From positions 827,878 through 863,650 of the forward strand of contig NZ_NJAI01000001.1 in NCBI RefSeq assembly GCF_002632725.1: 35,773 nucleotides of DNA. Direction: 5' to 3'. Both the position numbers and the translations under genes were made by a program. Below are positions 7,991 to 21,948 of this stretch, piece after piece. The number at the start of each line of letters is the position of its first letter. Position 1 is the first letter of the stretch. This DNA comes from Xenorhabdus hominickii (GTDB lineage: Bacteria; Pseudomonadota; Gammaproteobacteria; Enterobacterales; Enterobacteriaceae). Below the pieces are notes generated by a model. It saw nothing but the letters and a program-made list of their open reading frames with translations, was not told the DNA's origin and ran no database searches.

Positions 7991-9780
7991 TCCACATCTG
8001 TACCTTTGATCAAAGCAACATGGTAAGAGAGCAATTGCAGTGGCACGGTATAAAAGATCGGGGCGATCAACTCTTCTACGTGTGGCAGGGAGATGATCTT
8101 CATGTTTTCGCTGTTGGTGAAACCGGCATCCTGATCTGCGAAGACATACAGCAAACCGCCACGGGCGCGGACTTCTTCAATGTTGGATTTCAGTTTTTCC
8201 AATAGTTCGTTGTTCGGTGCAACGATGATAACTGGCATATCCGCATCAATCAGTGCTAATGGGCCATGTTTCAATTCACCGGCAGCATAAGCTTCTGCGT
8301 GAATGTAAGAGATCTCTTTCAGTTTCAGTGCACCTTCAACTGCGATCGGGTACTGATCGCCACGGCCAAGGAACAGTGCATGATGTTTTTCAGAAAAATC
8401 TTCCGCCAGTGATTCAATCAGCTTGTCTTTGGACAGCATGCTTTCAATCCGGCTTGGCAGCGCATGCAGAGCGTGGACAATATTCTGCTCAAGGGAAGCA
8501 TCTGCACTTTTCAGGCACCCCATATAAGCCACCAGCATCAGCAATACAGTTAGCTGAGTCGTAAAAGCTTTGGTGGATGCGACACCAATTTCAGCACCCG
8601 CTTTGGTCATCAGAGCAAATTCTGATTCACGTACTAAAGAGGAACCCGCGACATTACAGATGGTCAGTGATGTCAGGTAGCCCAGCTCTTTGGATAAACG
8701 CAGTGCAGCTAAGGTATCGGCTGTTTCACCTGATTGAGACAGGGTGATCAACAGGCTTCCTTTGCGGCGGGCAGGCTTTCGGTAACGGAATTCAGAGGCG
8801 ATTTCCACATCACATGGAATACCCGCCAAAGATTCAAACCAGTAACGTGAAACCATGCCAGCATTGTAGGAAGTGCCACAGGCAACAATTTGGATATGTT
8901 CAACCTGAGACAGTAATTCGGCTGCCTTCGCGCCCAATTCTGATAGATTTACCTCGCCGTGTCTCAAGCGACCTTCAAGCGTTCTCTTGATCGCCATTGG
9001 CTGTTCGTAAATCTCTTTCTGCATGTAATGACGGTATACACCTTTGTCACCAGCATCATATTGAACATTAGATTCGATTTGTTCACGCTCAACGGCTTCG
9101 CCCTGCACATCAAAGATGCGAACAGTGCGGCGGGTGATTTCTGCTATGTCACCTTCTTCCAGATAAATAAAGCGGCGAGTTACCGACAGTAACGCAAGTT
9201 GGTCAGATGCCAGGAAGTTCTCACCCATACCCAGGCCAATCACCAATGGACTGCCAGAGCGCGCTGCTACCAGCACATCAGGCTGACGGCTATCCATAAT
9301 CACGGTGCCGTAAGCGCCGCGCAATTGAGGGATAACACGCTTAACGATTTCCAGTAAAGAGCCGCCTTGTTGCTGTTCCCAGTGCACAAGATGGGCAATG
9401 GCTTCAGTATCGGTATCAGAAGAGAAAATGTAACCACGCGCTTTTAATTCTTCACGCAGTTCTTCGTGGTTTTCAATAATACCGTTATGCACAACCGCAA
9501 TGTGTTCAGAAACATGAGGATGAGCGTTGCGTTCATTTGGTTCTCCGTGTGTTGCCCAGCGAGTATGAGCAATCCCCGTGCCACCAACAACGGGCTGCTT
9601 GTCAGCTTTATCTGCCAACATCTGCACTTTACCCACTTCACGTAGGCGGGTCATACGGTTTTCACTGTCAACTACAGCCATACCCGCAGAATCATAACCA
9701 CGGTACTCAAGGCGACGAAGACCTTCGATCAGTATTTCTGCAATATCGCGTTGTGCTACTGCACCAACAATTCCACACAT
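7951..9780 (-). CDS. glmS: Glutamine--fructose-6-phosphate aminotransferase (isomerising)
   Basis: GlmS makes glucosamine-6-phosphate from fructose-6-phosphate and glutamine, the first step of amino-sugar synthesis for peptidoglycan and LPS. The 609-residue protein starts [10 protein letters not shown], where Cys2 after Met removal is the glutaminase nucleophile. The N-terminal amidotransferase domain includes HTRWATHG. Two SIS sugar-isomerase domains follow, with CGTSYNAG and [10 protein letters not shown] in the first, and the conserved C-terminus ends in KSVTVE. Length equals the E. coli enzyme. It is downstream of glmU on the same strand with a 176-bp structured spacer, and its own terminator lies at 7866-7899. 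Confidence 0.98.
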   Translation of the reverse strand: MCGIVGAVAQRDIAEILIEGLRRLEYRGYDSAGMAVVDSENRMTRLREVGKVQMLADKADKQPVVGGTGIAHTRWATHGEPNERNAHPHVSEHIAVVHNGIIENHEELREELKARGYIFSSDTDTEAIAHLVHWEQQQGGSLLEIVKRVIPQLRGAYGTVIMDSRQPDVLVAARSGSPLVIGLGMGENFLASDQLALLSVTRRFIYLEEGDIAEITRRTVRIFDVQGEAVEREQIESNVQYDAGDKGVYRHYMQKEIYEQPMAIKRTLEGRLRHGEVNLSELGAKAAELLSQVEHIQIVACGTSYNAGMVSRYWFESLAGIPCDVEIASEFRYRKPARRKGSLLITLSQSGETADTLAALRLSKELGYLTSLTICNVAGSSLVRESEFALMTKAGAEIGVASTKAFTTQLTVLLMLVAYMGCLKSADASLEQNIVHALHALPSRIESMLSKDKLIESLAEDFSEKHHALFLGRGDQYPIAVEGALKLKEISYIHAEAYAAGELKHGPLALIDADMPVIIVAPNNELLEKLKSNIEEVRARGGLLYVFADQDAGFTNSENMKIISLPHVEELIAPIFYTVPLQLLSYHVALIKGTDVDQPRNLAKSVTVE

Positions 9781-9920
9781 GTTGTTTTATTCCTAAAAAC
9801 AGGGCGATGAAGCCCTTTTATGTCGCGAACCTGATTGTATTCCGGCTTTGCCGGTCCCCGAGCTTTGTAGAGATGGGGATTATCTCCCTTCATCTTTTAA
9901 GCCGCCGCACGGCAACTTGA
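9781..9920 (-). promoter_or_regulatory. Structured glmU-glmS intergenic leader
   Basis: The spacer upstream of glmS contains short perfect hairpins. CCGGC-TTT-GCCGG lies at about 9842-9854. AGGGC/GCCCT lies at about 9801-9816 and on the minus strand is followed by GTTTTTAGGA just before the start codon. In E. coli the same spacer is the site of RNase E processing and of GlmZ small-RNA activation, which opens a hairpin masking the glmS ribosome binding site. The layout here is compatible with such control, but I did not identify a GlmZ pairing segment, so this is inference. Confidence 0.4.
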
Positions 9921-9956
9921 AATCTGTTGGGAATTGTTATTATGGGTAGATCTTAT

Positions 9957-11342
9957 TTATTTTTTCTTAACCGGACGCTGCCAGTTTTTAATGTGGGTTT
10001 GCTTTACGCGGCTGATGACCAGCTCATTTTCGGCAACGTCTTTTGTTACTGTGGTTCCGGCTCCGATAGTGGCACCTTTGGCAACGTTGACTGGTGCTAC
10101 AAGCTGGGTATCTGATCCAACAAACACATCATCACCAATGATGGTTTTAAATTTATTAGCGCCATCATAGTTGCAGGTAATGGTTCCCGCACCAATATTC
10201 ACGTTGTTGCCAATTTCAGAATCACCAAGATATGTCAGATGGCCCGCCTTAGAACCTTTACCCAGCGTGGTTTTTTTCATTTCCACGAAATTGCCAACGT
10301 GAGCTTTTTCCTCCAGCTTAGAACCCGGACGTAAACGAGCAAAAGGCCCGACTGTACATTCGGTGGCAATTTCAGAATCTTCAATCACAGTATAAGGACT
10401 GATTGCCGCGCCATCACCAATAACGCAATTTTTCAGAATACAGCCAGAACCGATATGAACATTATCTCCCAATGTAACGTGGCCTTCGATAATCACATTG
10501 GTATCGATTACTACATCACGGCCATGTTCTAGTTTGCCACGTAGATCAAAACGGGCAGGATCTAATAACATGACGCCCGCCAGCAATAATTTTTCAGCTT
10601 GCTCAGACTGGTAAATACGCTCTAATGCTGAAAGTTGAAGGCGATTGTTAACCCCTTCCATTTCACTTAAGCGACTTGGATGTACTGCTTTGATTTGACG
10701 CCCGTCTTTGTGCGCAAGTGCAATAATATCGGTAAGGTAATATTCGCCTTGTGCGTTATTGTTTTCCAACTTGGATAACCAACGTTTTAAATCACCACCA
10801 TTTGCAACCAAAATACCCGTGTTGATTTCGTTGATTTTACGCTGTTCTTCCGTCGCGTCTTTCTGCTCAATAATACCCGTTACTTCACCATCTTCACGAA
10901 TGATACGACCATATCCCGTTGGATTATCCAAAATAGCGGTCAATAAACCAATGCCACCTTCTGGTTTAGTTTCGATCAGGCGCTCTAAGGTATCTTTGGC
11001 AATCAAAGGCACATCAGCGTAAAGAATCAGAATATCTTCATCATCCGCAAAATGTGGTGCAGCCTGCTGCATAGCATGACCTGTACCTAATTGTTCAGCT
11101 TGCAGTATCCAGTTCAGATTTTGGTTGGAAAGTATTTGTTTCATTAGATCACCACCATGCCCATAAACCAGATGAACATTTTGGGTACCCAACTCTATTG
11201 CGGTATCAATGACATGCTGAACCATTGGTTTACCGGCCAGCAAGTGCAGAACTTTGGGAAGAGCAGAATACATGCGGGTTCCTTTACCTGCGGCAAGGAT
11301 CACAACACTTTTTGCACTAATTGGTTTAGGCGTAATAGACAT
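9957..11342 (-). CDS. glmU: Bifunctional N-acetylglucosamine-1-phosphate uridyltransferase / glucosamine-1-phosphate acetyltransferase
   Basis: GlmU acetylates glucosamine-1-phosphate and then couples it to UTP, giving UDP-GlcNAc for the cell envelope. The N-terminal uridyltransferase half has the nucleotide-binding LAAGKGTRM near residues 16-24. The C-terminal half is a left-handed beta-helix of hexapeptide repeats (for example [31 protein letters not shown]) that carries acetyltransferase activity and forms trimers. The open frame extends back to 11444, but the ATG at 11342, opening [16 protein letters not shown] with AGG upstream, matches the normal 456-461-residue family length. The extra 34 codons would read through the atpC terminator hairpin and are rejected. 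It is followed by glmS. Confidence 0.97.
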   Translation of the reverse strand: MSITPKPISAKSVVILAAGKGTRMYSALPKVLHLLAGKPMVQHVIDTAIELGTQNVHLVYGHGGDLMKQILSNQNLNWILQAEQLGTGHAMQQAAPHFADDEDILILYADVPLIAKDTLERLIETKPEGGIGLLTAILDNPTGYGRIIREDGEVTGIIEQKDATEEQRKINEINTGILVANGGDLKRWLSKLENNNAQGEYYLTDIIALAHKDGRQIKAVHPSRLSEMEGVNNRLQLSALERIYQSEQAEKLLLAGVMLLDPARFDLRGKLEHGRDVVIDTNVIIEGHVTLGDNVHIGSGCILKNCVIGDGAAISPYTVIEDSEIATECTVGPFARLRPGSKLEEKAHVGNFVEMKKTTLGKGSKAGHLTYLGDSEIGNNVNIGAGTITCNYDGANKFKTIIGDDVFVGSDTQLVAPVNVAKGATIGAGTTVTKDVAENELVISRVKQTHIKNWQRPVKKK

Positions 11343-11420
11343 AAGAAACCTGACAATTCCAATTTTAAGTATGAAAGTAAACCTGTTTGCGAAACAAATT
11401 ACTACATATTTCGCAATGCA

Positions 11421-11454
11421 AAAAAGCCAGTTAGCTTTCACCAACTGGCTTTTT
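11421..11454 (-). terminator. Terminator of the atp operon (bidirectional form)
   Basis: The 12-bp arms AAAAAGCCAGTT (11421-11432) and AACTGGCTTTTT (11443-11454) pair perfectly around a 10-nt loop, with A and T tracts on both sides so it can work in either direction. It lies about 70 bp beyond the atpC stop and 80 bp before glmU. It ends the ATP synthase transcript, perhaps leaving partial readthrough into glmU. Confidence 0.88.
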
Positions 11455-11525
11455 ATCTCACTGCCTATACCCTTTATCTTTCAAATTGGGCCTGTTGGCT
11501 GCAATTCAAAATCTATTGGGTATTA

Positions 11526-11948
11526 TTACATCATCTTTTTTGTCAGTTCGATAACGCGAAGTTTCGCGATCGCTTTCGACAATTCAGCAGATGCCTGAGC
11601 ATAATCAACATCACCGTGAGAATTACGGATGTGTTCTTCTGCCTTGCGCTTAGCTTCAAGCACTTTAGCTTCGTCCAAATCCTTACCACGGATCGCTGTA
11701 TCGGCCAGTACGATAACGCCGTTTGGCTGAACTTCAAGAATTCCACCTGATAGGTAGATAAATTCTTCTTCACCAAACTGCTTAACAATACGTATCATGC
11801 CCGGTTTTATGGCAGTAAGCAGTGGTGTGTGCTGAGGATAAATCCCCAATTCACCTTCACTGCCTGTCACCTGAATTTTCTGTACCAGCCCTTCAAACAT
11901 ATGTTTTTCAGCACTGACTACGTTCAGGGAGAACGTCATTGCAGCCAT
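11526..11948 (-). CDS. atpC: ATP synthase F1 subunit epsilon
   Basis: Epsilon is part of the central rotor stalk; its N-terminal beta-sandwich contacts gamma and the c-ring and its C-terminal helices inhibit ATP hydrolysis. The 140-residue sequence has the hallmark [11 protein letters not shown] opening, the [19 protein letters not shown] core and a helical tail rich in Ala, Lys and Glu. E. coli epsilon is 139 residues. It is the last gene of the operon, 21 bp after atpD. Confidence 0.97.
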   Translation of the reverse strand: MAAMTFSLNVVSAEKHMFEGLVQKIQVTGSEGELGIYPQHTPLLTAIKPGMIRIVKQFGEEEFIYLSGGILEVQPNGVIVLADTAIRGKDLDEAKVLEAKRKAEEHIRNSHGDVDYAQASAELSKAIAKLRVIELTKKMM

Positions 11949-11969
11949 ATCAACCTCCCGTCAGCCGAA

Positions 11970-13379
<1,410 letters not shown>

Positions 13380-13386
13380 CTAGCTG

Positions 13387-14250
13387 TTAAACCGCAGAAG
13401 CACCCGAAACGATTTCGGTGAGTTCCTGAGTGATGCTGGCCTGACGAGCCTTGTTGTAAACCAACTGCAACTCTTTGATCAGGTTGCCACCGTTATCGGT
13501 CGCGGCTTTCATCGCTACCATTCGTGCGGCCTGTTCACTAGCCAGGTTTTCAACGACGCCCTGATAAACTTGTGATTCTATATAGCGGCGCAGCAGGGTA
13601 TCCAACAACGCCTTAGGATCCGGTTCATACAGATAATCCCAGGACTGCTTCTTCAGTGTTTCATCGTCTCCGGCTGGCAGAGGCAATAACTGAGTGATTG
13701 TCGGAGCCTGAGACATGGTATTGATGAACTTGTTTGTCACTATATACAGTTTATCCAGACGCCCTTCGTCATATGCTTGCATCATGACGTGGACTGGCCC
13801 GATCAGTTCGGACAATGATGGGTTATCTCCCATCCCTGTTACTTGGGCTACAACGTTGCCACCAACAGAAGAAAAGAAAGAAACCGCTTTCGATCCAACA
13901 AGCGCCAAATCAACTTGAACGCTTTTATCAGACCAGTCTTTCATTTCTATCAGCAATTTTTTGAACAAGTTAATGTTCAAACCGCCACATAAACCACGGT
14001 CAGTCGAAACAACCACGTACCCAACACGCTTCACTTCGCGCTCTGCAAGGTAGGGATGTTTGTATTCCAGATTACCTAACGCAAGGTGTCCAATCACACT
14101 GCGAATGGTCTCTGCATAAGGACGGCTGGCCGCCATGCGATCCTGCGTTTTACGCATTTTGGACGCGGCGACCATTTCCATCGCTTTAGTGATTTTTTGC
14201 GTGTTTTGCACACTGGCGATTTTGGTACGTATCTCTTTTGCGCCGGCCAT
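13387..14250 (-). CDS. atpG: ATP synthase F1 subunit gamma (rotor shaft)
   Basis: Gamma is the rotating coiled-coil shaft that couples proton flow to conformational change in beta. The 287-residue length is the same as in E. coli. The N-terminal helix ([17 protein letters not shown], then [15 protein letters not shown]) and the C-terminal helix ([17 protein letters not shown], then [10 protein letters not shown]) are both conserved; these two form the shaft. It lies between atpA and atpD, 58 bp after atpA. Confidence 0.98.
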   Translation of the reverse strand: MAGAKEIRTKIASVQNTQKITKAMEMVAASKMRKTQDRMAASRPYAETIRSVIGHLALGNLEYKHPYLAEREVKRVGYVVVSTDRGLCGGLNINLFKKLLIEMKDWSDKSVQVDLALVGSKAVSFFSSVGGNVVAQVTGMGDNPSLSELIGPVHVMMQAYDEGRLDKLYIVTNKFINTMSQAPTITQLLPLPAGDDETLKKQSWDYLYEPDPKALLDTLLRRYIESQVYQGVVENLASEQAARMVAMKAATDNGGNLIKELQLVYNKARQASITQELTEIVSGASAV

Positions 14251-14308
14251 ATCTGCTTCTCCTCATTAACCAGACGGCCCATGTTCAATCAAACTGGGCC
14301 GAATAGTG

Positions 14309-15850
14309 TTACCAGGACTGAGTCGCCTTGAAGGATTCCAACAGAGCTTTCAGCTTAGCTTCAATCTCTCCGTTGTAATCACCAGACTGGTCAATCTCTT
14401 TCAGAAGATCAGCATGTTCACGGCTAGCATACGACAACAGCGCAGCTTCGAAACTGACCACTTTCGCGATTTCAACATCTTCCAAATAACCACGCTCAGC
14501 GGCAAACAGAGACAATGCCTGCTGTGCGATGGACATTGGCTGATATTGTTTCTGCTTCAACAACTCAGTAACTTTCTGACCATGATCCAACTGCTTACGG
14601 GTTGCATCATCCAAATCAGAAGCAAACTGGGAGAATGCTGCTAATTCACGGTACTGAGCCAGAGCGGTACGGATACCACCAGACAGTTTCTTGATGATCT
14701 TAGTCTGAGCAGCACCACCAACACGGGATACAGAAATTCCTGGGTTAACTGCTGGACGGATACCTGCGTTGAACAGGGAAGATTCCAAGAAGATCTGGCC
14801 ATCAGTGATAGAGATAACGTTTGTTGGTACGAACGCAGAAACGTCACCCGCCTGAGTTTCAATGATTGGCAATGCAGTCAGAGAACCTGTTTTACCTTTC
14901 ACTTCGCCATTGGTGAATTTTTCAACGTAATCAGCGTTAACACGCGCAGCACGCTCCAATAGACGAGAGTGCAGATAGAATACGTCACCAGGGAATGCTT
15001 CACGTCCAGGTGGACGACGTAGCAACAGGGAAACCTGACGGTAAGCAACAGCCTGTTTAGACAGGTCATCGTAAACAATCAGTGCATCTTCACCACGATC
15101 ACGGAAGTATTCACCCATCGCACAACCAGAGTATGGTGCCAGATATTGCAGTGCCGCTGATTCAGAAGCGGATGCAACAACAACGATAGTATTTTCCAGT
15201 GCGCCGTGCTCTTCCAGTTTACGCACTACGTTAGCAATGGTAGAAGCTTTCTGACCAATCGCAACATAGATACATTTGATACCAGAATTACGCTGATTGA
15301 TGATTGCATCGATAGCCAGTGCGGTTTTACCGGTCTGACGGTCACCGATTACCAGCTCACGCTGACCACGGCCGATTGGGATCATGGCATCAACGGATTT
15401 GTAACCTGTCTGAACAGGTTGGTCAACGGATTGACGGTCGATAACGCCCGGTGCAATGACTTCAATGGGTGAGAAACCATCATTTTCAACAGCACCCTTG
15501 CCGTCAATTGGCTCACCCAGAGTGTTAACAACACGCCCCAGCAAACCACGACCAACAGGTACTTCCAAAATACGGCCAGTACATTTGACTTTCATGCCTT
15601 CGGCTAAGTCAGAATACGGCCCCATGACAACGGCACCTACAGAGTCGCGCTCCAAGTTCAGTGCAATTGCGTAACGGTTGCCAGGCAGAGAGATCATTTC
15701 ACCCTGCATGACATCGGCTAAACCGTGGATACGAATGATACCGTCGTTAACGGAAACAATCGTACCTTCATTGTGAGCTTCGCTCACTACATTGAACTGA
15801 GCAATACGCTGTTTGATCAGTTCGCTGATTTCGGTGGAATTCAGTTGCAT
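14309..15850 (-). CDS. atpA: ATP synthase F1 subunit alpha
   Basis: Alpha carries non-catalytic nucleotide sites and alternates with beta in the F1 head. The 513 residues match E. coli exactly in length. The P-loop GDRQTGKT sits at 169-176, and the later [20 protein letters not shown] and [17 protein letters not shown] segments (the latter containing the conserved Arg) are present. It starts at the ATG beginning [16 protein letters not shown], 14 bp after the atpH stop. Confidence 0.99.
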   Translation of the reverse strand: MQLNSTEISELIKQRIAQFNVVSEAHNEGTIVSVNDGIIRIHGLADVMQGEMISLPGNRYAIALNLERDSVGAVVMGPYSDLAEGMKVKCTGRILEVPVGRGLLGRVVNTLGEPIDGKGAVENDGFSPIEVIAPGVIDRQSVDQPVQTGYKSVDAMIPIGRGQRELVIGDRQTGKTALAIDAIINQRNSGIKCIYVAIGQKASTIANVVRKLEEHGALENTIVVVASASESAALQYLAPYSGCAMGEYFRDRGEDALIVYDDLSKQAVAYRQVSLLLRRPPGREAFPGDVFYLHSRLLERAARVNADYVEKFTNGEVKGKTGSLTALPIIETQAGDVSAFVPTNVISITDGQIFLESSLFNAGIRPAVNPGISVSRVGGAAQTKIIKKLSGGIRTALAQYRELAAFSQFASDLDDATRKQLDHGQKVTELLKQKQYQPMSIAQQALSLFAAERGYLEDVEIAKVVSFEAALLSYASREHADLLKEIDQSGDYNGEIEAKLKALLESFKATQSW

Positions 15851-15864
15851 ATGCTCCAGTCCCC

Positions 15865-16398
15865 TTAAGACTGCAAGACGTCTGTTAAACGATCCAAACG
15901 GCCGCGAATACTGCCATCGATCACCATGTCACCTGCGCGAATAATCACACCGGCAATAACAGACTTGTCAATTTTGCAATTCAGCTTCACTTTGCGTGAC
16001 AGACGTTTTTCTATCGCCGCAGAAATTTTAGCCTGCTGCTGCTCATTCAGTTCGGACGCAGAAATCACTTCAACATCAATAGTTGATTCAAGTGACGCAC
16101 GCAATTGGATAAATTGCTGGAAGACTTCTGGCAGTACCAGCAAGCGACCATTTTCTGCCATTACACGAATAAAGTTCTGAGCATGCACATCAACCTGCTC
16201 ACCACAAAGGGTGATGAAGGTCTTGGCTAACGTTTCCGGTGCTAATGAACCGGAAAGCAGCTCACCAACCTGCTCATTGCGAGTAACCTCAGCAACGAAC
16301 GCCAGCATGTTTTGCCAGTGTTCGAGAGATTGGTGTTCTACAGCAAAGTCAAAAGCTGCTTTGGCGTAGGGGCGAGCTACCGTAGCAAATTCAGACAT
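15865..16398 (-). CDS. atpH: ATP synthase F1 subunit delta
   Basis: Delta joins the top of the F1 head to the b-subunit stator stalk. At 177 residues it has the E. coli length. The opening [16 protein letters not shown] and the C-terminal [20 protein letters not shown], the latter a strong OSCP/delta family signature, are present. It starts 12 bp after the atpF stop with GGAGGG just upstream of the ATG. Confidence 0.98.
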   Translation of the reverse strand: MSEFATVARPYAKAAFDFAVEHQSLEHWQNMLAFVAEVTRNEQVGELLSGSLAPETLAKTFITLCGEQVDVHAQNFIRVMAENGRLLVLPEVFQQFIQLRASLESTIDVEVISASELNEQQQAKISAAIEKRLSRKVKLNCKIDKSVIAGVIIRAGDMVIDGSIRGRLDRLTDVLQS

Positions 16399-16410
16399 GC
16401 CCCTCCCTCC

Positions 16411-16881
16411 TTACAGTTCAGCGACCAGTTTATCAACGATGTCGCTGTTAGCAGCTTCATCCACGGAACGTTCGATGATTTTCTCGGCACCTGCGATAGC
16501 CAGCATCGCAACCTGTTTACGTAACTCTTCACGAGCGCGTTTGCGTTCAGCTTCAATTTCAGCATGAGCCTGCGCTATAATTTTGTTACGTTCCAGCTCG
16601 GCTTCTACTTTAGCATCATCAATAATTAGGGCTTTTTGTTTATTAGCCTGCTCAATGATAACTTGCGCATCAGCTTTCGCTTTTTTCAGTTGGTCGGTCG
16701 CATTGGCTTGCGCTAAGTCCAGGTTCTTTTTGGCACGCTCTGCTGAAGCCAAACCGTCAGCAATCTCTTTTTGACGTTTTTCAATGGCCGCCATGATTGG
16801 TGGCCATACATACTTCATGCAGAACAAAACAAACAGGACAAACGCGATGGCCTGGCCGAGGATTGTTGCGTTAATATTCAC
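16411..16881 (-). CDS. atpF: ATP synthase Fo subunit b (stator stalk)
   Basis: Subunit b is a membrane-anchored dimeric stalk holding F1 still against the rotor. The 156 residues equal the E. coli length. An N-terminal membrane helix (about residues 5-27, [20 protein letters not shown]) is followed by a long charged, alanine-rich helix forming a right-handed coiled coil. The C-terminus ([20 protein letters not shown]) binds delta. Confidence 0.98.
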   Translation of the reverse strand: MNINATILGQAIAFVLFVLFCMKYVWPPIMAAIEKRQKEIADGLASAERAKKNLDLAQANATDQLKKAKADAQVIIEQANKQKALIIDDAKVEAELERNKIIAQAHAEIEAERKRAREELRKQVAMLAIAGAEKIIERSVDEAANSDIVDKLVAEL

Positions 16882-16936
16882 AGCACAATACCTCTATTTC
16901 AATTAATGAATTGGCGTAATTTTCAGTTCTGCTATT

Positions 16937-17200
<264 letters not shown>

Positions 17201-17229
17201 TCAGTTAAAACACAATGATTGATAAAAAA

Positions 17230-18463
<1,234 letters not shown>

Positions 18464-18521
18464 GACTTTTGTTTTCTCCCTGAGGTACACCATCACATAT
18501 CAGGTCTTGCTGCAATGCTGT

Positions 18522-18550
18522 ATAAAACTGGCTTTGCTTAAGAGTGTCAA
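18522..18550 (-). promoter_or_regulatory. Probable atp operon promoter
   Basis: On the minus strand a perfect -35 TTGACA (18550-18545) is separated by exactly 17 bp from TTTTAT (18527-18522). It lies about 60 bp upstream of the preferred atpI start, and no other comparably good promoter is visible there. The transcription start would be near 18515. Confidence 0.65.
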
Positions 18551-18709
18551 GTGACAAAAACGTGCAAATTATACGGGCAGCCAAAATGAATTCAATCCAT
18601 AAGTAGCGAAAAAGTGAATAATAATTTAAATTTCTAACTCTGATGCTAGATTGCTCACAAATACTATTTAATATTCTGCAACGTTTACTGGTGCAATTCA
18701 AAAATTAAA

Positions 18710-18725
18710 CGTGACATGTATCACA
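18710..18725. promoter_or_regulatory. CRP-like palindrome upstream of the atp operon
   Basis: CGTGA-N6-TCACA matches the CRP consensus TGTGA-N6-TCACA at 9 of 10 positions. It lies about 190-200 bp upstream of the predicted atp transcription start, farther than usual for direct activation. Binding is inferred from sequence only. Confidence 0.4.
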
Positions 18726-18996
18726 TCAAGCAAGAACCATTAATTACGTTTATCATTATATGTGTGATAAAAATATTTTTTATTTTTTATATAAATCAAA
18801 TAATTAATATTAGTGCTATAAATTTTTATCAGATATATAGATAAAAAGAGTCAAATGTTTATTTTGCTCATTTTCTCTAAAAACTTTTTATAAAGTAAAT
18901 CAATACATGTCATCGAAATGATCAAATTATATCAATGTGGAAATAACGTTATTTTTCTGTGAGCCATCGGTAAATAAAATTGAAACAATAGAAAAT

Positions 18997-19049
18997 AATA
19001 ATTAGTAACGCACGTAACATTTAAGATATCGTTGGCGTTACTAATTATT
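18997..19049 (-). terminator. 15-bp perfect inverted repeat downstream of rsmG
   Basis: The left arm AATAATTAGTAACGC (18997-19011) and right arm GCGTTACTAATTATT (19035-19049) are perfectly complementary around a 23-nt loop. It begins 27 bp after the rsmG stop, so it probably ends or stabilises the mnmG-rsmG transcript. The U tract is imperfect (ATTTTC follows after a few bases), making it an atypical terminator. Confidence 0.5.
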
Positions 19050-19075
19050 TAAGTTTTTATTGATAAACAGCAAAG

Positions 19076-19696
19076 TTAGTTTGACTTAAGTATTACCAAA
19101 TGGCGCTGTTCATCCAATTCTGGAACTTGAAGAGCGATAAAGGTATCAAGTGTGATCCCAGCGGGCAATTGAGCTAATTCCTCTTCCGGTAATGCACCCT
19201 TCAGGGCATAAAAACGCCCTTCTTGTGGCTTGGGAAGATGGCTACACCATGACAGCATATCTTGCAGAGAGGCAAATGCACGGCTAATGACGCCATCAAA
19301 AGGCGGCTCAGGGATAAATTCCTCTACCCTACTCTGTACAGGTTCTATATTGGTTAATCCCAATTCATGTTGAACTTGACGTAAGAAGCGAACACGTTTT
19401 CCCAAACTATCCAGTAAGGTGAAATGGGAATCAGGACGCACTATTGCCAATGGGATACCCGGTAAGCCGGGGCCTGTTCCCACATCAATAAACCGTGTCC
19501 CGTTGAGGGATGAATTAACAACAATGCTGTCCATGATATGCCGAACCAATATCTGCTCCGGGTCACGGACAGATGTCAGATTATAGGCTTTATTCCACTT
19601 GTTGAGCATATCAACATAGGCAATGAGTTGCTGTTTTTGTTTCAGTGATAATTCAATGCCACTCTTCGTCAGCAGCGATTCTAATTTGTTAAGCAA
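19076..19696 (-). CDS. rsmG: 16S rRNA m7G527 methyltransferase
   Basis: RsmG (GidB) uses AdoMet to methylate the N7 of G527 in the 530 loop of 16S rRNA; its loss gives low-level streptomycin resistance in other bacteria. The 206-residue protein has the AdoMet-binding [16 protein letters not shown], the upstream [20 protein letters not shown] segment and the [10 protein letters not shown] motif. E. coli RsmG has 207 residues. It follows mnmG by 12 bp and is co-transcribed with it. Confidence 0.97.
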   Translation of the reverse strand: MLNKLESLLTKSGIELSLKQKQQLIAYVDMLNKWNKAYNLTSVRDPEQILVRHIMDSIVVNSSLNGTRFIDVGTGPGLPGIPLAIVRPDSHFTLLDSLGKRVRFLRQVQHELGLTNIEPVQSRVEEFIPEPPFDGVISRAFASLQDMLSWCSHLPKPQEGRFYALKGALPEEELAQLPAGITLDTFIALQVPELDEQRHLVILKSN

Positions 19697-19708
19697 AATC
19701 AGTCCTCT

Positions 19709-21598
19709 TTAGGCGCTACGACGCAATAAACCTTGTTTTTTCAACCAAACCAACAAAATAGAAATAGCGGCTGGTGTGATACCTGAAATACGGGAAGCCT
19801 GACCAATCGAAGTGGGTTTATGATCATTCAGTTTTGCAATAACTTCGTTGGATAGCCCACTCACTTGTTGGTAATCCAAATTAACTGGCAGTGCAGTATT
19901 TTCATTGCGTAGCTGTTTTTCGATCTCTTCCTGTTGACGAGCGATATAGCCTTCATATTTCACTTGAATTTCAACTTGATCCGCTGCTTGAGATTCCGTT
20001 AATCCCGGAGTAAAGCGCGACAATGATGTCAGTAATTCATAAGTCATCTCAGGGCGGCGCAGTAAATCTTCACCATTGGCTTCTTTTGACAACGGGGTTT
20101 TCAACATTTGGTTGATATCAGCCAGATTATCAGAGTGAGGATGTACCCAGATATTACGCAGACGTTGGCGTTCCTGTTCGATCATTTCCACTTTACGGCA
20201 ATAGTGATCCCAACGGAGATCGTCAACCAAGCCCAGTTTATGGCCTTGTTCTGTCAGACGAAGATCGGCATTGTCTTCACGCAGCATCAAGCGATATTCA
20301 GCACGGGATGTAAACATACGGTAAGGTTCTTTGGTGCCCAGTGTGCATAAATCATCGACCAGAACACCGATATAAGCTTGATCCCGGCGTGGGAACCAAC
20401 CTTCTTCACCCAAAGCGTACCGTGCCGCGTTGAGACCTGCAAGTAGCCCTTGTGCCGCAGCTTCTTCATATCCGGTAGTACCGTTGATCTGTCCTGCAAA
20501 GAACAAACCATGAATAAATTTGCTTTCCAGTGTTTGTTTTAAATCCCGAGGATCAAAGAAATCATATTCGATCGCATAACCTGGGCGAATAATACGGGCA
20601 TTTTCCATTCCTTTCATGGAATGAACGATCTGCATCTGCACATCAAATGGCAAACTGGTTGAGATCCCATTTGGATAGATTTCGTTACTTGTAAGCCCTT
20701 CAGGTTCCAAGAAGATCTGGTGAGCATTGCGATCTGCAAAGCGCATCACTTTGTCTTCAATGGAAGGACAGTAACGGGGGCCGATTCCTTCGATGATCCC
20801 AGCGTACATTGGACTACGATCCAAGTTATTGCGGATCACTTCATGCGTTTTTTCGTTGGTATGTGTGATATAGCACGGGATCTGCCGTGGGTGTTGATCC
20901 ACGTTACCCATGAACGAAAATACTGGTGTGGGGTTATCTCCCAGTTGTTGTTCAAGCTGGCTAAAATCGATGCTTCTTGCATCAATGCGAGGAGGTGTGC
21001 CCGTTTTCAGACGAGATACACGTAGAGGGAGTTCCCGTAAACGGTGTGACAGGGAGATCGCAGGTGGATCTCCAGCTCGCCCGCCGCTGTAGTTTTCCAG
21101 CCCAATGTGAATTTTTCCATCGAGGAAAGTACCTACAGTCAAGACTACAGATTTAGCTTTAAATTTTAATCCCATACGAGTAACAACGCCTATGACGGTA
21201 TCGTTCTCTACAATGAGATCTTCAACAGATTGTTGGAAGATCATTAAATTGGGCTGATTTTCCAGTGCAGTTCTTACAGCTTGTCGATAAAGCACCCGAT
21301 CCGCTTGCGCGCGTGTTGCCCGAACAGCAGGGCCTTTGCTGGCATTAAGTGTTCTGAATTGAATACCTGCCTGATCGGTGGCTTTTGCCATTAGGCCACC
21401 AAGTGCATCGATCTCTTTTACCAGATGCCCTTTACCGATCCCACCAATGGCTGGATTACATGACATTTGGCCCAAAGTATCAATATTGTGAGTCAGTAGT
21501 AAGGTTTGACGCCCCATACGTGCGGAGGCCATTGCTGCTTCAGTACCGGCATGACCACCGCCGATAATGATGACGTCAAAGTGCTCTGGATAAAACAT
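19709..21598 (-). CDS. mnmG: tRNA uridine-34 5-carboxymethylaminomethyl-modification enzyme, FAD subunit
   Basis: MnmG (GidA) works with MnmE to add the carboxymethylaminomethyl group to wobble uridine 34 of several tRNAs. The 629 residues equal the E. coli length. The N-terminal FAD-binding motif [13 protein letters not shown] lies at about 9-21, followed by [20 protein letters not shown], then [12 protein letters not shown] and the C-terminal MnmE-binding region including [15 protein letters not shown]. It is the first gene left of oriC and is transcribed away from it. Transcription here is known in E. coli to affect origin opening. Confidence 0.99.
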   Translation of the reverse strand: MFYPEHFDVIIIGGGHAGTEAAMASARMGRQTLLLTHNIDTLGQMSCNPAIGGIGKGHLVKEIDALGGLMAKATDQAGIQFRTLNASKGPAVRATRAQADRVLYRQAVRTALENQPNLMIFQQSVEDLIVENDTVIGVVTRMGLKFKAKSVVLTVGTFLDGKIHIGLENYSGGRAGDPPAISLSHRLRELPLRVSRLKTGTPPRIDARSIDFSQLEQQLGDNPTPVFSFMGNVDQHPRQIPCYITHTNEKTHEVIRNNLDRSPMYAGIIEGIGPRYCPSIEDKVMRFADRNAHQIFLEPEGLTSNEIYPNGISTSLPFDVQMQIVHSMKGMENARIIRPGYAIEYDFFDPRDLKQTLESKFIHGLFFAGQINGTTGYEEAAAQGLLAGLNAARYALGEEGWFPRRDQAYIGVLVDDLCTLGTKEPYRMFTSRAEYRLMLREDNADLRLTEQGHKLGLVDDLRWDHYCRKVEMIEQERQRLRNIWVHPHSDNLADINQMLKTPLSKEANGEDLLRRPEMTYELLTSLSRFTPGLTESQAADQVEIQVKYEGYIARQQEEIEKQLRNENTALPVNLDYQQVSGLSNEVIAKLNDHKPTSIGQASRISGITPAAISILLVWLKKQGLLRRSA

Positions 21599-21704
21599 GT
21601 TCGAACCTTCAATTGTGAGAATGCTTCATATGCATTGGGGAGAGAATTCTACTCAAGTTTGGACCTTATACCAAGTAGGGAGAGATCATCGTTAATTAAA
21701 AGAA

Positions 21705-21948
21705 GATCTTTTTATTTAAAGATCTCTTTATTAGATCTTTTATTAGGATCGCGATCTTCTGTGGATAAGTGAATTTTCCATATAAAGATCATGATACTGT
21801 AAAGGATCATTTGCTGTGAATGATCCGTGATCCAAGTCAGTATAAGCTGGGATCAAAAAGCCAAGTTATTCACAGGTGATTAATTGAAACTGGGTTATTA
21901 AATGGATAACTACGGGTTAACCCCTGCTTTTCAGATAAGTTATCCACA
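21705..21948. other. oriC: Chromosomal replication origin oriC
   Basis: The segment between mnmG and mioC has the full E. coli-type architecture in 244 bp. Three AT-rich 13-mers beginning GATCT lie at 21705-21717, 21721-21733 and 21734-21746; this is the unwinding element. DnaA boxes are TGTGGATAA at 21760-21768 (R1 position), TTATTCACA at 21866-21874 (R2), AATGGATAA at 21901-21909 (R3, weak) and TTATCCACA at 21940-21948 (R4, consensus). GATC sites for Dam methylation and SeqA begin at 21705, 21721, 21734, 21747, 21753, 21787, 21805, 21822, 21829, 21851 and 21952, with another at 21684. IHF and Fis sites are expected but were not pinned down by eye. Confidence 0.97.

Larger units (their letters stand above)
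18551..19075. other. Gene-free AT-rich stretch between atpI and rsmG
   Basis: This stretch of more than 500 bp is very A/T-rich and contains no frame with gene-like features. E. coli has a gap of similar size and place. Two structured elements are reported separately, a CRP-like palindrome at 18710-18725 and a 15-bp inverted repeat at 18997-19049. I see nothing else identifiable. Confidence 0.7.

Noticed and set aside
11157..11750. 197-residue plus-strand frame across glmU and atpC
   Set aside because: It lies antisense to two certain genes and reads through the atp terminator; composition is not protein-like.
21506..21772. 88-residue plus-strand frame entering oriC
   Set aside because: It overlaps the 5' end of mnmG and the AT-rich 13-mers and R1 box of the origin, which fully explain the sequence.
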